Positions 17,461-26,458 of a DNA stretch of 54,701 nt are shown one piece after another (the stretch's first letter is position 1; every line of letters begins with the position of its first letter). The stretch is from Lysobacteraceae bacterium. Lineage in GTDB: Bacteria; Pseudomonadota; Gammaproteobacteria; Xanthomonadales; BQJN01. The stretch spans positions 1 to 54,701 of the forward strand of contig BQJN01000017.1 in the NCBI GenBank assembly GCA_021604725.1, read 5' to 3'. A model generated the notes under the pieces. That model was not told where the DNA came from and did no database searches. It was given only the letters and a program-made list of their open reading frames with translations. Made by a program: the position numbers and the translations under genes.

Positions 17461-19695
17461 ATGAAATCCTTGATAAAAACACCAGCCGCGCTGCTTCTGT
17501 TGGCGACCGGGTTGTACGCCGGCAATGCGCTGGGTCAACAATGCGAGGCACCTTGCACCCGACTGGGAATCTGGCAACTGTGTTCGCCACAGCCAGTGGA
17601 CACCAGCCTGCAGATGCTAGCCGCTATGCCGACAGACGGTGACGTCCTGGTCGATGCCGATCGTATCGACGTTTCCGACCCCAATCTGTCCGTTTTGGAA
17701 GGCAATGTAGAGCTTCATGATGGCGAACGTGCTTTGCGCGCGGACCGTGCCGTTTACGATCAGGCCAGTGAAACCGTTCGTGTCGACGAGGGCGTACGTT
17801 TCGGCAATCAAGACATGCAGATCGTCGCCGATGATTTGCTGGTCGATCTGGGCCGGGATGCGGCCACCGCCACTGGTGCAACTTATCAACTACTGGATCG
17901 GCGTGGGCAGGGTCGTGCCGCCAAGATTGAGCAAGCCGGTGGTGGCACCTCGTATTTGACCGATGTTACCTATTCAACCTGCGATGTCGACCAGCCAGAC
18001 TGGTTCATTCGAGCGCGCGAGATGGAATTGGACCACGACAGCTCTACCGGGGTCGCGCGCGGCGTCACCCTGAGGCTAAAGTCAACGCCCATTTTCTACC
18101 TCCCGTACGCCAGCTTTCCGTTGGATGATGCCAGGAAAAGCGGTTGGCTAGCGCCATCGATCGGTTACTCCAACGACAACGGTTTCGAGCTGGAAGCGCC
18201 GTATTACATCAATATCGCACCGAACATGGACGCCACACTGGTGCCAGGCTACATGAGCGAACGCGGCTTTATGCTTGGCGGCCAATACCGTTATCTGGCT
18301 GATGGTACGCGGGGCCAACTGGACTTCGATTACTTGCCCGATGACGACCTGGCAATGCGTGACCGCGGCTTTGGCAAGTTCGTACACAACACTCGGTTCA
18401 ACGACTACTTTTCGTTGAGCGCAAACTTGCAACATGTGTCAGACGACGACTATTTTGAAGACTTCGGGCAAACCCTCTACGACGTTGCTCGCCGGGTGTT
18501 GCCCTCTACAGCGCAATTGGTAGGCAATGGAGAACTGTGGTCGGCCGCCATCGAATTGAACCATTTCCAGTCCATCGATCCGTTGTTGCCCGCGCAGCGT
18601 GAGCCCTATAACCGTCTGCCACGCATGACCTTCTTCGGAGAATTGCCCACGACCAACGGGTTTCGAGCAATGATCGACGCTGAGTATGCGCACTTCGACC
18701 GCGATGTCGGGGTTACCGGTGGTCGTATCGACCTGTTTCCGAACATCAACTACACCTATCGCACCGGTGCCGGCTTCATCGGCGGCAGCGCGGGTTACCG
18801 TCTGACTCAATATGACCTCGACAGTGTCGGCCCTGATCCAGATCGCGAATTGCCTATCGCCAACATCGACGGTGGTTTGTTTTTTGACCGACCGCTGCAG
18901 CTCTCGGGCAGTGATTGGCTGCAAACCCTGGAGCCGCGGTTCTACTACTTGTACGCCCCTTTTCGAGATCAAACAGATCTGCCACAGTTCGACACTCGCG
19001 CCCTCACCTTTGGCGTGCCCACTTTGTTCTCGACCAATCGATTTGTTGGCGCCGATCGTCAAGGTGATGCCAATCAGGTATCGGTCGCACTGACCTCACG
19101 ATTGCTTAACCGCCAAACTGGTCACGAACTTTTGACCGCCACCATTGGTCAGATTTACTACTTCGAGGATCGGCGCGTGCAGTTGAACCCCAACGCCGCC
19201 CCTGAAACCGAAAGCAGCAGTCCGTTGATCGCTGAGCTGGACTATCGGCCATTCGATCGCTGGACCGCCTCGGTGGGCGTGCATTGGGACTTTGAAGATG
19301 ATCAAGCCGACTATGGGCTGGCCCGTTTGCAATATCTGGACGGCGGCAAATTGGCCAACATCTCGTATCGCATGCGGCGCGACTCGGTGGAACAAGTAGA
19401 CCTCTCCGCAATTTGGCCAGTGGGTGAACACTGGCGCCTGATTGGTCGCTACAACTACTCGCTGCAGGATAGCGAGCTGCTGGAAGCGATGGCAGGATTT
19501 GCTTACGAAGGCTGTTGTTGGGCAGTTCGCCTGCTTGGCCGGCAGTATGTGACGGAGCGTCTGGGCCCAAGGCGTGAAGGCGTTTTCCTTGAATTCGTAT
19601 TCAAGGGTCTGGGCTCTGTCGGTCGTGATCCTGGCCGCCTGCTTGAAAACAGCATCCTTGGCTACAATGACTATCGCAATCAAAATGGTTGGTAA
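17461..19695 (+). CDS. lptD: LPS-assembly outer membrane protein LptD
   Basis: 744-residue outer-membrane LPS translocon. A signal peptide (about 1-25, ending near ALGQQ) precedes cysteines near the mature N-terminus, then an OstA-like N-terminal jellyroll (NLSVLEGNVELHDGERALRA, ATGATYQLLDRRGQGRAAKI) and the C-terminal beta-barrel rich in alternating aromatic strands (FYLPYASFPLDD, LEPRFYYLYAPFRDQ). The cysteine pair CC in the late barrel (YEGCCWAVRL) is the usual disulfide partner site. ATG 17461 is selected because it gives the signal peptide. surA follows after 7 bp, so both are co-expressed. Confidence 0.97.
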   Translation: MKSLIKTPAALLLLATGLYAGNALGQQCEAPCTRLGIWQLCSPQPVDTSLQMLAAMPTDGDVLVDADRIDVSDPNLSVLEGNVELHDGERALRADRAVYDQASETVRVDEGVRFGNQDMQIVADDLLVDLGRDAATATGATYQLLDRRGQGRAAKIEQAGGGTSYLTDVTYSTCDVDQPDWFIRAREMELDHDSSTGVARGVTLRLKSTPIFYLPYASFPLDDARKSGWLAPSIGYSNDNGFELEAPYYINIAPNMDATLVPGYMSERGFMLGGQYRYLADGTRGQLDFDYLPDDDLAMRDRGFGKFVHNTRFNDYFSLSANLQHVSDDDYFEDFGQTLYDVARRVLPSTAQLVGNGELWSAAIELNHFQSIDPLLPAQREPYNRLPRMTFFGELPTTNGFRAMIDAEYAHFDRDVGVTGGRIDLFPNINYTYRTGAGFIGGSAGYRLTQYDLDSVGPDPDRELPIANIDGGLFFDRPLQLSGSDWLQTLEPRFYYLYAPFRDQTDLPQFDTRALTFGVPTLFSTNRFVGADRQGDANQVSVALTSRLLNRQTGHELLTATIGQIYYFEDRRVQLNPNAAPETESSSPLIAELDYRPFDRWTASVGVHWDFEDDQADYGLARLQYLDGGKLANISYRMRRDSVEQVDLSAIWPVGEHWRLIGRYNYSLQDSELLEAMAGFAYEGCCWAVRLLGRQYVTERLGPRREGVFLEFVFKGLGSVGRDPGRLLENSILGYNDYRNQNGW

Positions 19696-19702
19696 CAATT
19701 AG

Positions 19703-20998
19703 ATGAAAATTACAAACCTGGTGTGCGCTGTGCTGGCACTTGCCGGCGCGCATACCGCAAGCGCTCAAGCGCTGACCCCAATTGACTCAATCGTTGCCGT
19801 GGTCGAGAACGACATCATTCTGCGCAGCGAACTGGATCAGGCAGTCAACTCCCTGCGCCAGCAAATGGCCGCGCAACAGCAGCAGTTGCCGCCGCTGGAT
19901 GTGGTTGAACGGCAGATGCTAGAACGCCTGGTTCTGGTGCGCTTGCAGCTGCAAAGGGCCGCCGAATCAGGAATTCGCGTCTCAGATGCCGAGGTCGACG
20001 AGGCAATGCAGCGAGTGGCCGAACAAAATGGCATTACCATGGAGCAAATGCGCGAGGCCATTACCCGGGATGGTTTCAGCTGGCTCGAATTTCGCAATGA
20101 TATGCGAGAAGAGATCATCACTCAGCGTCTGCGCACGCGCGTAGCCAACTCTCGCGTTGAAGTGTCCGACACGGAGATCGATATCTTTCTGGCCAGCCGA
20201 GAGCTCGATCAGGGTGAAGTAGATCTATCTCATATCTTGATTGCCGTACCACAGGCCGCCAATCCGGAACAGGTCGCGGAAGCTCGGTCACGCGCCGATG
20301 AGGTCTATGATCAGTTGCTCAGCGGCGCTGACTTTAGAACCACCGCAATTCAGGTATCGGACGGACAACGAGCATTGGAAGGCGGCAACCTGGGCTGGCG
20401 ACCGGCCGACCAGGTCCCGACCATCTTTGTTGAGCAAATTCGGGGCATGCAGGCCGGTGAAATCACCCGACCGGTGCGCAGTCCCAGTGGCTTTCATATT
20501 CTCAAAGTCAATGGCCGTCGTGAGATGACCGAGCGCATGGTTGAGGAATACAACGCACGCCATATCATGATCGCTGCCAATGAACTGGTGTCGCCCAGCG
20601 AAGCACAGGACATAGCACAAGACATCTATGACCGAATTATCGCGGGCGAGGACTTTGAGAGCCTGGCCAAAGAGTTCTCTGATGACTCCAGCACCGCCAA
20701 CCTGGGCGGTGATATGGGCTGGTTCACACCGCTCACCTATGGGACGAGAGCCATGCAGGTATTCCAGGGCCTGAACGACGATGAGGTCAGCGAACCGTTT
20801 CAAACCAATGCCGGCTGGCACGTCATGCAAAGGCTTGCCACCCGCGAGCGCGACATGACCGAAGAGTTCATCCGCGACCAGGCTCGCGAAAGTATTCGCG
20901 CTCGCAAGGCCGAGGAAGAAACACAAACCTGGCTGCGTCAGCTGCGTGCCGAGTCATTCGTTGAGACACGATTGGAAGGCAGCGACCAAGCCAGCTAG
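19703..20998 (+). CDS. surA: Periplasmic chaperone and peptidyl-prolyl isomerase SurA
   Basis: 431-residue periplasmic chaperone for outer-membrane proteins including LptD. Signal peptide at 1-21 (cleavage after ASA), N-terminal chaperone domain beginning IDSIVAVVENDIILRSEL, then two parvulin domains (about 172-272 and 283-385) with the conserved blocks DLSHILIAVP, GGNLGWRP and ARHIMIAANE, GGDMGWFTP. Length equals E. coli SurA (428). It stands in the conserved lptD-surA-pdxA order and ends 10 bp before pdxA. Confidence 0.97.
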   Translation: MKITNLVCAVLALAGAHTASAQALTPIDSIVAVVENDIILRSELDQAVNSLRQQMAAQQQQLPPLDVVERQMLERLVLVRLQLQRAAESGIRVSDAEVDEAMQRVAEQNGITMEQMREAITRDGFSWLEFRNDMREEIITQRLRTRVANSRVEVSDTEIDIFLASRELDQGEVDLSHILIAVPQAANPEQVAEARSRADEVYDQLLSGADFRTTAIQVSDGQRALEGGNLGWRPADQVPTIFVEQIRGMQAGEITRPVRSPSGFHILKVNGRREMTERMVEEYNARHIMIAANELVSPSEAQDIAQDIYDRIIAGEDFESLAKEFSDDSSTANLGGDMGWFTPLTYGTRAMQVFQGLNDDEVSEPFQTNAGWHVMQRLATRERDMTEEFIRDQARESIRARKAEEETQTWLRQLRAESFVETRLEGSDQAS

Positions 20999-21008
20999 CG
21001 CCACGGCG

Positions 21009-21971
21009 ATGGACGTCCTACGCATTGTCGTGACGCCGGGCGAGCCAGCCGGTATCGGACCAGAACTGGCCGCGCAATTAATCGGCGCGGCCTTTAACGC
21101 GGAACTGGTGTTGGTAGCCGACCCAGCCCTGTTGCCGGCCATGCCGGTGGTTGACCGCCATGCCGAGCCCGTAGTTGGCAAGGTTTGTGTCGACCCGGTC
21201 AAACTTGATGCTCCAGCAAGGCCAGGGCAGCTGGACGCTCGCAACGCGGCTTACGTGCTGCGCACACTCGATCGTGCGATCCAATGGTGCCAAAGCGGAG
21301 ACGCTGCGGCATTGGTGACTGGTCCATTGCACAAAGGCATCATCAACGACGCTGGGCTGCCTTTTACCGGCCATACCGAGTACTTGCAAGCCGCCTGCAA
21401 TGCACCCGATGTGGTGATGATGCTGGCCTGTCCTGATCTGCGGGTCGCCCTGGTCACCACCCATTTGCCGCTGTCCCGGGTGCCCGAGCACATCACAACC
21501 TCATCGGTCCTTGCTACGTTGCGAATCGTCAATCACGATCTGCGTCGGCGCTTTGGTATTGCGCAACCGCGACTGGCGGTATGTGGTCTAAACCCACATG
21601 CCGGCGAAGGTGGGCACCTCGGCCTCGAGGATGATGAGCAGATTCGTCCTGCGATCGAGCAGGCTAGCGCTGAGGGAATGAGTGTTTCAGGGCCGTTGCC
21701 GGCCGATACTGCATTTACACCCCGCTATGTAAAAAACCACGATGCCGTGATCGCCATGTATCACGATCAAGGCTTGCCGGTACTCAAGGCCATCGGTTTT
21801 GGCCGATCCGTCAACATCACGCTGGGGTTGCCTTTGATTCGCACCAGCGTTGATCACGGCACCGCTTTGGATATCGCCGGTCAGGGCAAGGCCGACGTGA
21901 GCAGCCTCAAGGTGGCAGTCTCCAGCGCACTTGAGCTGGCCCAAAACGCCAAGGTGGAACCACTGCAATGA
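21009..21971 (+). CDS. pdxA: 4-hydroxythreonine-4-phosphate dehydrogenase
   Basis: 320-residue PdxA, which oxidises 4-phosphohydroxy-L-threonine in pyridoxal-phosphate synthesis. Diagnostic stretches: TPGEPAGIGPELAAQL at the start, VTGPLHKGIINDAG with PFTGHTEYL (metal-binding His), LNPHAGEGGHLG and AMYHDQGLPVLK. The ATG at 21009 is preferred to an upstream in-frame start inside surA. The stop overlaps rsmA as ATGA. Confidence 0.97.
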   Translation: MDVLRIVVTPGEPAGIGPELAAQLIGAAFNAELVLVADPALLPAMPVVDRHAEPVVGKVCVDPVKLDAPARPGQLDARNAAYVLRTLDRAIQWCQSGDAAALVTGPLHKGIINDAGLPFTGHTEYLQAACNAPDVVMMLACPDLRVALVTTHLPLSRVPEHITTSSVLATLRIVNHDLRRRFGIAQPRLAVCGLNPHAGEGGHLGLEDDEQIRPAIEQASAEGMSVSGPLPADTAFTPRYVKNHDAVIAMYHDQGLPVLKAIGFGRSVNITLGLPLIRTSVDHGTALDIAGQGKADVSSLKVAVSSALELAQNAKVEPLQ

Positions 21972-22738
21972 ACCACCGCCCACGCCGACGCTTTGGTCAG
22001 AACTTCCTGCATGACCAAGGCATCATCAGCAAGATCCTTCGCAATATCGATGCCAGGCCCGAGCAAAACATCATCGAAATTGGTCCAGGTCAGGGCGCAT
22101 TGACCTGGCCCTTGCTGGCCGCCGCCGGTGAGTTGACAGTGATTGAGATCGACAGAGACCTGGCGGCCGCACTGCGCCAGGATGAACGTGGCCAGGGATT
22201 GACCGTCATCGAACAAGATGTGCTGACTGTCGACTTCTCGAAATTGCCAACCTCCATGCGCATCGTCGGCAACCTGCCCTACAATATCTCGACACCACTG
22301 TTGTTTCATTTACTGACCTACGCTGAGCAAATTCAGGACATGTATTTCATGCTCCAGGCTGAAGTGGTTGATCGCATGGCAGCTGCAGCAGGTAGCAGCG
22401 ACTACGGCAGACTGAGTATCGGTATTCAGTACCATTGCGAAGTCGAACGTGTACTGCGTGTTCCTCCCGGTTGTTTTAATCCAGCACCCAAAGTCGACTC
22501 CGCAGTGGTCAAGTTGACGCCTCGACCACCGCGGTGGGCCTTGCAGGACCGAAAGGCGCTCGACCGGGTCGTGCGTGCAGCCTTCGGTCAACGCCGCAAG
22601 ACGCTGCGCAATGGCTTGCGCAAGTTGATCTCGGATGAGCAATTTGCGGCTGTTGGGGTAGACTCATCGTGGCGGCCACAGCAATTGGCTATTGAAGACT
22701 ACGTAAAATTGGCTAATCTGGTGGCTGACGGACAGTAG
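21968..22738 (+). CDS. rsmA: 16S rRNA (A1518/A1519-N6,N6)-dimethyltransferase
   Basis: 256-residue KsgA/RsmA. N-terminal RRRFGQNFLHDQGI, SAM-binding IIEIGPGQGALTWPL, the acidic EIDRDLAA, the target-adenine motif IV NLPYNIST and the C-terminal helical domain with AAFGQRRKTLRNGL. It dimethylates two adjacent adenines in the 3' hairpin of 16S rRNA as a late small-subunit checkpoint. Overlaps pdxA by 4 bp; apaG follows after 21 bp. Confidence 0.97.
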   Translation: MNHRPRRRFGQNFLHDQGIISKILRNIDARPEQNIIEIGPGQGALTWPLLAAAGELTVIEIDRDLAAALRQDERGQGLTVIEQDVLTVDFSKLPTSMRIVGNLPYNISTPLLFHLLTYAEQIQDMYFMLQAEVVDRMAAAAGSSDYGRLSIGIQYHCEVERVLRVPPGCFNPAPKVDSAVVKLTPRPPRWALQDRKALDRVVRAAFGQRRKTLRNGLRKLISDEQFAAVGVDSSWRPQQLAIEDYVKLANLVADGQ

Positions 22739-22759
22739 GTCCCAAGCAGAGGAAACGCT

Positions 22760-23146
22760 TTGAGCTCAGACCAATCAAAATACAAGATTCAGGTGAGTAC
22801 GGTCACCATGTATCTGCCGGAGCAGTCCGACCCGTCATCACAGCGATTCGCATTCGCTTACACCATCACCATTCGCAATGTAGGCACCATCGCGGCACGC
22901 CTAACCCACAGACACTGGGTCATCACTGATGCCAGCGATTCGGTGCAAGAGGTCAATGGCGAGGGCGTGGTCGGCGAAACACCCACCATCGAACCCGGCG
23001 AACAATACGTATACACCTCGGGTGCCATGTTGACGACCAGTGTTGGCACCATGCACGGACATTATGACTTCGTCGCAAGCGATGGCCACCGTTTTGAAGC
23101 GGAGATTCCAGTTTTCACGCTGTCCATACCCCGTACTCTGCACTGA
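22760..23146 (+). CDS. apaG: ApaG (DUF525) protein
   Basis: 128-residue ApaG, a fibronectin-like beta-sandwich protein of unclear biochemical role. Typical blocks are FAYTITIRNVGTIAARLTHR, HWVITDA, GEGVVGETPTIEPGE and the end of the domain GTMHGHYDF. The start is TTG at 22760 with AGAGG eight bases upstream; the first ATG is 16 codons later and would remove the first strand. Lies between rsmA and apaH, its conserved place. Confidence 0.94.
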   Translation: MSSDQSKYKIQVSTVTMYLPEQSDPSSQRFAFAYTITIRNVGTIAARLTHRHWVITDASDSVQEVNGEGVVGETPTIEPGEQYVYTSGAMLTTSVGTMHGHYDFVASDGHRFEAEIPVFTLSIPRTLH

Positions 23147-23149
23147 ACA

Positions 23150-23977
23150 ATGGCCACCTACGCCATAGGCGATGTTCAGGGTTGCCGCCCCGAGCTTGAG
23201 CAACTGCTGGAACGTATCAAATTCGACCCGGCGGCGGACAATTTGTGGTTCGTCGGCGATCTGGTGGCCAGAGGTGGCGACTCATTGGGCGTGTTACGGC
23301 TAGTGCACCAGCTCGGCAAGCGCGCCCGAGTCGTACTCGGCAATCATGACCTGCACCTGTTGGCGCAGTGGTCAGTATCACCGGCGAAACGACGCAAGGA
23401 CGCCGAGTTTTCTGCTGTGTTCGGTGCCGACGATGCGCAGAAACTGAGGCAGTGGCTACAAACTCGGCCACTGGTGCACCGCGACAAGGCCTTGGGGTTC
23501 TCCATGGTGCATGCCGGACTCGCCCCGAGTTGGAGCCTAGGTGTGGCCAGGAGATTAGGCCGAGAGGTCGAGTCGGTTCTGCAAGGGCCTCGGGCCAACA
23601 AGTTCTTTCGCCGCATGTATGGCAACCGCCCCGCAGCCTGGGCAGACAACCTTCGAGGCTGGGATCGACTCAGGGCCATTACCAATTTTCTGACCCGAGT
23701 TCGCGTCATCGACAAAAAGGGCAATGCGATCATGTCATTCAAGGGCTCGCCGGAGCGGGTGAGGAAGAATCAGTTCGCGTGGTTTGATCACCCGAGACGC
23801 AAAGCTTTGAAAATGAAACTGGTATGCGGTCACTGGTCAGCATTGGGGCTACATACGGCACCACCGATCTATGCACTTGATACCGGCTGCGTCTGGGGCG
23901 GCCAATTGACAGCCCTGATGCTTGAAGATGAACGGCGGGTGATCACCGTTCCAGCCTTGCCGCACCGAAGGCGATAA
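23150..23977 (+). CDS. apaH: Symmetrical bis(5'-nucleosyl)-tetraphosphatase
   Basis: 275-residue ApaH, a metallophosphatase that hydrolyses Ap4A to two ADP and can remove Np4 caps from RNA. The phosphoesterase motifs are present: YAIGDVQG (GDxxG), FVGDLVARGGDS (GDxVxRG), LGNHDLHLL (GNHD), a histidine in VHAGLAP, and CGHWSALG. Begins 3 bp after apaG and closes the lptD-to-apaH unit. E. coli ApaH is 280 residues. Confidence 0.96.
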   Translation: MATYAIGDVQGCRPELEQLLERIKFDPAADNLWFVGDLVARGGDSLGVLRLVHQLGKRARVVLGNHDLHLLAQWSVSPAKRRKDAEFSAVFGADDAQKLRQWLQTRPLVHRDKALGFSMVHAGLAPSWSLGVARRLGREVESVLQGPRANKFFRRMYGNRPAAWADNLRGWDRLRAITNFLTRVRVIDKKGNAIMSFKGSPERVRKNQFAWFDHPRRKALKMKLVCGHWSALGLHTAPPIYALDTGCVWGGQLTALMLEDERRVITVPALPHRRR

Positions 23978-24013
23978 GGACAACGAGCACAGGCACGGTT
24001 TGACCCGACTCCA

Positions 24014-24616
24014 TCAGTCGACGTCCAACGCAACGCGCGTCACGCTGGCTGTCGGATCAATCACCACATCAATGTGGCTTTCCACTGCCAGCTCATGAAT
24101 GACCGACTCGGGGCCGATGTTGAGCATCAGCGTGTTATGGCAGCCATCATCAGAATCCGGCAGCATCTCCCGCATGGTCAGTCGCCCCGATACTGTGGTG
24201 GCATGTAAATCGCCACTGGCGCAGGTCAATTCAAGATCGCCAACGATCGACGTGCCGGTTAGCCAGGCTTCTCCATCGATAAGGCGAACCGAACCGCCGA
24301 CACGGGTACCCGTATCGAGCCGGATATCTCCGTCAATGACTTCGATGTCTTTTCGCACCACCAAATCATTGCCACCACGAACGCCACCATCAATGACACC
24401 GATCGACCCCACTTGAGCGCCGTCGCCGACAACGACGTTGCCATCAATGGCACGAGCAGATTTAACTGTTGCCCGGTCGCCGATTCTAAGATTGCCGTCA
24501 ATCGATCTGAGGTTTCCTTTCGTCGCCCCGCGTTCCACGCTGGCACCGCCAATCTTTATCACACAAGCAGAAAGACAAGTCGCACAAGCGGCTGCCATGA
24601 GCATCATTCGAATCAT
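24014..24616 (-). CDS. Lipoprotein with five-fold IDG beta-solenoid-like repeat
   Basis: 200-residue predicted lipoprotein of unknown function: hydrophobic leader and lipobox LSAC (cysteine 18). The mature part contains the triplet IDG at residues 39, 57, 75, 94 and 113, a period of 18-19 residues, each in a unit of the form xIDGxxxVGDxAxVgs, like rungs of a right-handed beta-solenoid as in bactofilin or hexapeptide folds. The last 60 residues (with one cysteine pair) do not repeat. ATG 24616 is chosen for the leader; the frame opens earlier at 24706. It lies downstream of ung and DUF2007 on the same strand (gap 116 bp). Confidence 0.72.
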   Translation of the reverse strand: MIRMMLMAAACATCLSACVIKIGGASVERGATKGNLRSIDGNLRIGDRATVKSARAIDGNVVVGDGAQVGSIGVIDGGVRGGNDLVVRKDIEVIDGDIRLDTGTRVGGSVRLIDGEAWLTGTSIVGDLELTCASGDLHATTVSGRLTMREMLPDSDDGCHNTLMLNIGPESVIHELAVESHIDVVIDPTASVTRVALDVD

Positions 24617-24732
24617 TTTCTTAGCCTTTGGTTCCAAATTCGGCCCGTTCTTGGGTCTTATCTCATTTCGCTCCATCCGAAATGGAAAACGTGTACTCAC
24701 GTACACGCACTGATTGCCGATTAGTTACAAGG

Positions 24733-24957
24733 CTAGTCGGAGTGGTCCATGTCGCGTTTGAATGCCACCACCACCGCCATGGCGTCATCAAGCTGATCAT
24801 CTTCGACCGCAACGGTGACCAGACCGGCTGCGGGCAACTCGCCGATTCCTCCGGTCAGAAAACCACCATTGACGAAACTGTTGATGCCGGCGTCGTCCAG
24901 ACGGTGTGCCAGCAAGTTGGCATCAATCAGATCATTGGCGTGATAAACGATGATCAT
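24733..24957 (-). CDS. DUF2007 family small protein
   Basis: 74-residue protein of the DUF2007 (putative signal-transducing) family. Pattern: MIIVYHANDLIDANLLAHRL, then GINSFVNGG and the ending VAVEDDQLDDAMAVV, a ferredoxin-like fold seen fused to or beside enzymes. ATG 24957 overlaps the ung stop as ATGA; the frame opening further upstream is inside ung. Function unknown. Confidence 0.82.
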   Translation of the reverse strand: MIIVYHANDLIDANLLAHRLDDAGINSFVNGGFLTGGIGELPAAGLVTVAVEDDQLDDAMAVVVAFKRDMDHSD

Positions 24958-25649
24958 GCGGGCAGACTCCAGTCGATCGGCTCGGCACCGTGCTGTTGCA
25001 AATATTGGTTGGCTGCGGAAAAGTGGCGGCAACCGAAAAAGCCTCTATGGGCAGATAATGGCGAGGGGTGGGGGGCGCGCAAGATCAGATGTTTCGAGGC
25101 GTCGATCACCTGGCCCTTTTTCTGCGCATGGCTGCCCCATAAAAGGAACACCAAGTGCTCCCTCTCACCGGATAATTCAGCGACAATACGATCGGTAAAG
25201 CGCTCCCAACCCTTGCCCTGATGGCTACCTGCTTGCTGCAACTCTACGGTCAAAACCGCATTTAGAAGCAACACACCTTGTCGTGCCCAGCTGGAAAGGT
25301 CGCCGTGAGCGGGCCGGTCGATGCCAAGATCGATCTCTACCTCTGCAAAGATATTGCGCAATGATGGCGGCACTGCAACGCCACGAGGTACGGAAAAGCA
25401 TAGTCCATGCGCCTGTCCCGGGCCGTGATAGGGGTCTTGGCCCAGAATGACCACACGAACCTGCTCGAAAGGAGCCGAATCCAGAGCATTGAATATCTTT
25501 GGTCCAGGCGGAAAAATCGTCGCGCCCTGCTGTTTGCGCTGCGCCAAATACGTTCTGAGTTCGGCCATGTAGCCTGCGCTGAACTCATCTGCCAGCCGGC
25601 GCTTCCAGGAATCGTGCAGGCGCACCTGCTCAAGTCGCGTCTCAGCCAC
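24954..25649 (-). CDS. ung: Uracil-DNA glycosylase (family 1)
   Basis: 231-residue canonical Ung. The catalytic water-activating loop is GQDPYHGPGQAHGLCFSV (Asp72, His75 positions), and the leucine loop/uracil-binding motif is HPSPLSAHRGF (His194). Length matches E. coli Ung (229). It removes uracil from DNA in base-excision repair. Overlaps the double-receiver gene by 8 bp and DUF2007 by 4 bp, so it sits inside the minus-strand operon. A second, unrelated-type UDG-fold protein is encoded at 3961. Confidence 0.97.
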   Translation of the reverse strand: MAETRLEQVRLHDSWKRRLADEFSAGYMAELRTYLAQRKQQGATIFPPGPKIFNALDSAPFEQVRVVILGQDPYHGPGQAHGLCFSVPRGVAVPPSLRNIFAEVEIDLGIDRPAHGDLSSWARQGVLLLNAVLTVELQQAGSHQGKGWERFTDRIVAELSGEREHLVFLLWGSHAQKKGQVIDASKHLILRAPHPSPLSAHRGFFGCRHFSAANQYLQQHGAEPIDWSLPA

Positions 25650-26442
25650 CCTTCAATTTCAATTGGAATCGGACCTTGTTGATGAGCAAGCGCTCTTCGA
25701 TCGGCTTCTCCACCAGGTCGTTGGCACCAGCCCGCAACAATGTGGTCTGATTGCTGTGGTTGTCATCACCGGTCATCACCAAAATCGGCATTTGCCGCCG
25801 ATTCAAGTTCAGGTCCCCGCGTACGGTCAGCAGCAGTTCTTTGCCAGTCAAGCCGCCTTTCAGGTAGACATCGGTCAGTACCAGGTCTATGTCTTGAGCG
25901 TTCTCCATTAGCTCCAGCGCTTCTTCGACGGTGGTGACGTGATGGACCTCTAGCCCATTGCGCTTGAGCATGCGACTGGTCGCCAAGGCGACGACCTTGC
26001 TATCTTCGACGTAAAGGATGCGCCCGGTGACCCGGTCATCGGGGCGAATGTAGCCCTGAATAAACGCAGCCAGGGCTTTGAGGCCCATGGACTTGTCAAA
26101 GTAGTCGGTAATGTCTGCCGACAGGTCGCGTCGGTACATGCGCTCCTGAGCATCGCCAGAGACCACGATGATCGGCATATAGGCCTGGCCGGCGGCGCGG
26201 ATTTTCTTCGATAGCTGGTCGCCATCCATGTCCGGCAGGCGCAGCGCGGTGGTGACCAGATCAACAATTCCCGACTCGCAACACACCAGGGCCTCGGAAC
26301 CGGTGGAGCAACACACCACCTCAACGTTATCCAGTTCCTGGCGTAGCAGTTTTTCGATCACTGAACGAGTCACTTTTGACGAGTCAACGACGACGATCCG
26401 TGGCGCGTCTACGGCACTGTGTCTAGCTTGTGATTGCGTCAT
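25642..26442 (-). CDS. Double-receiver response regulator with degenerate first domain
   Basis: 266-residue protein made of two CheY-like receivers and no output domain. The second (about 142-262) is complete: LYVEDSK, phosphoacceptor Asp191 in LVLTDVYLKGG, Thr in VMTGDDN and Lys246 in VEKPIE. In the first (about 15-130) the position of the phosphoacceptor is alanine (Ala66 in LVTTALRLPDMDG), so it cannot be phosphorylated there, although the acidic pair start (VVVDSS) and MDG turn remain. No histidine kinase is adjacent. It is transcribed after ftsX (16-bp gap) and overlaps ung. Partner and output unknown. Confidence 0.87.
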   Translation of the reverse strand: MTQSQARHSAVDAPRIVVVDSSKVTRSVIEKLLRQELDNVEVVCCSTGSEALVCCESGIVDLVTTALRLPDMDGDQLSKKIRAAGQAYMPIIVVSGDAQERMYRRDLSADITDYFDKSMGLKALAAFIQGYIRPDDRVTGRILYVEDSKVVALATSRMLKRNGLEVHHVTTVEEALELMENAQDIDLVLTDVYLKGGLTGKELLLTVRGDLNLNRRQMPILVMTGDDNHSNQTTLLRAGANDLVEKPIEERLLINKVRFQLKLKGG

Positions 26443-26458
26443 ATATCAGCTGCGGCCT

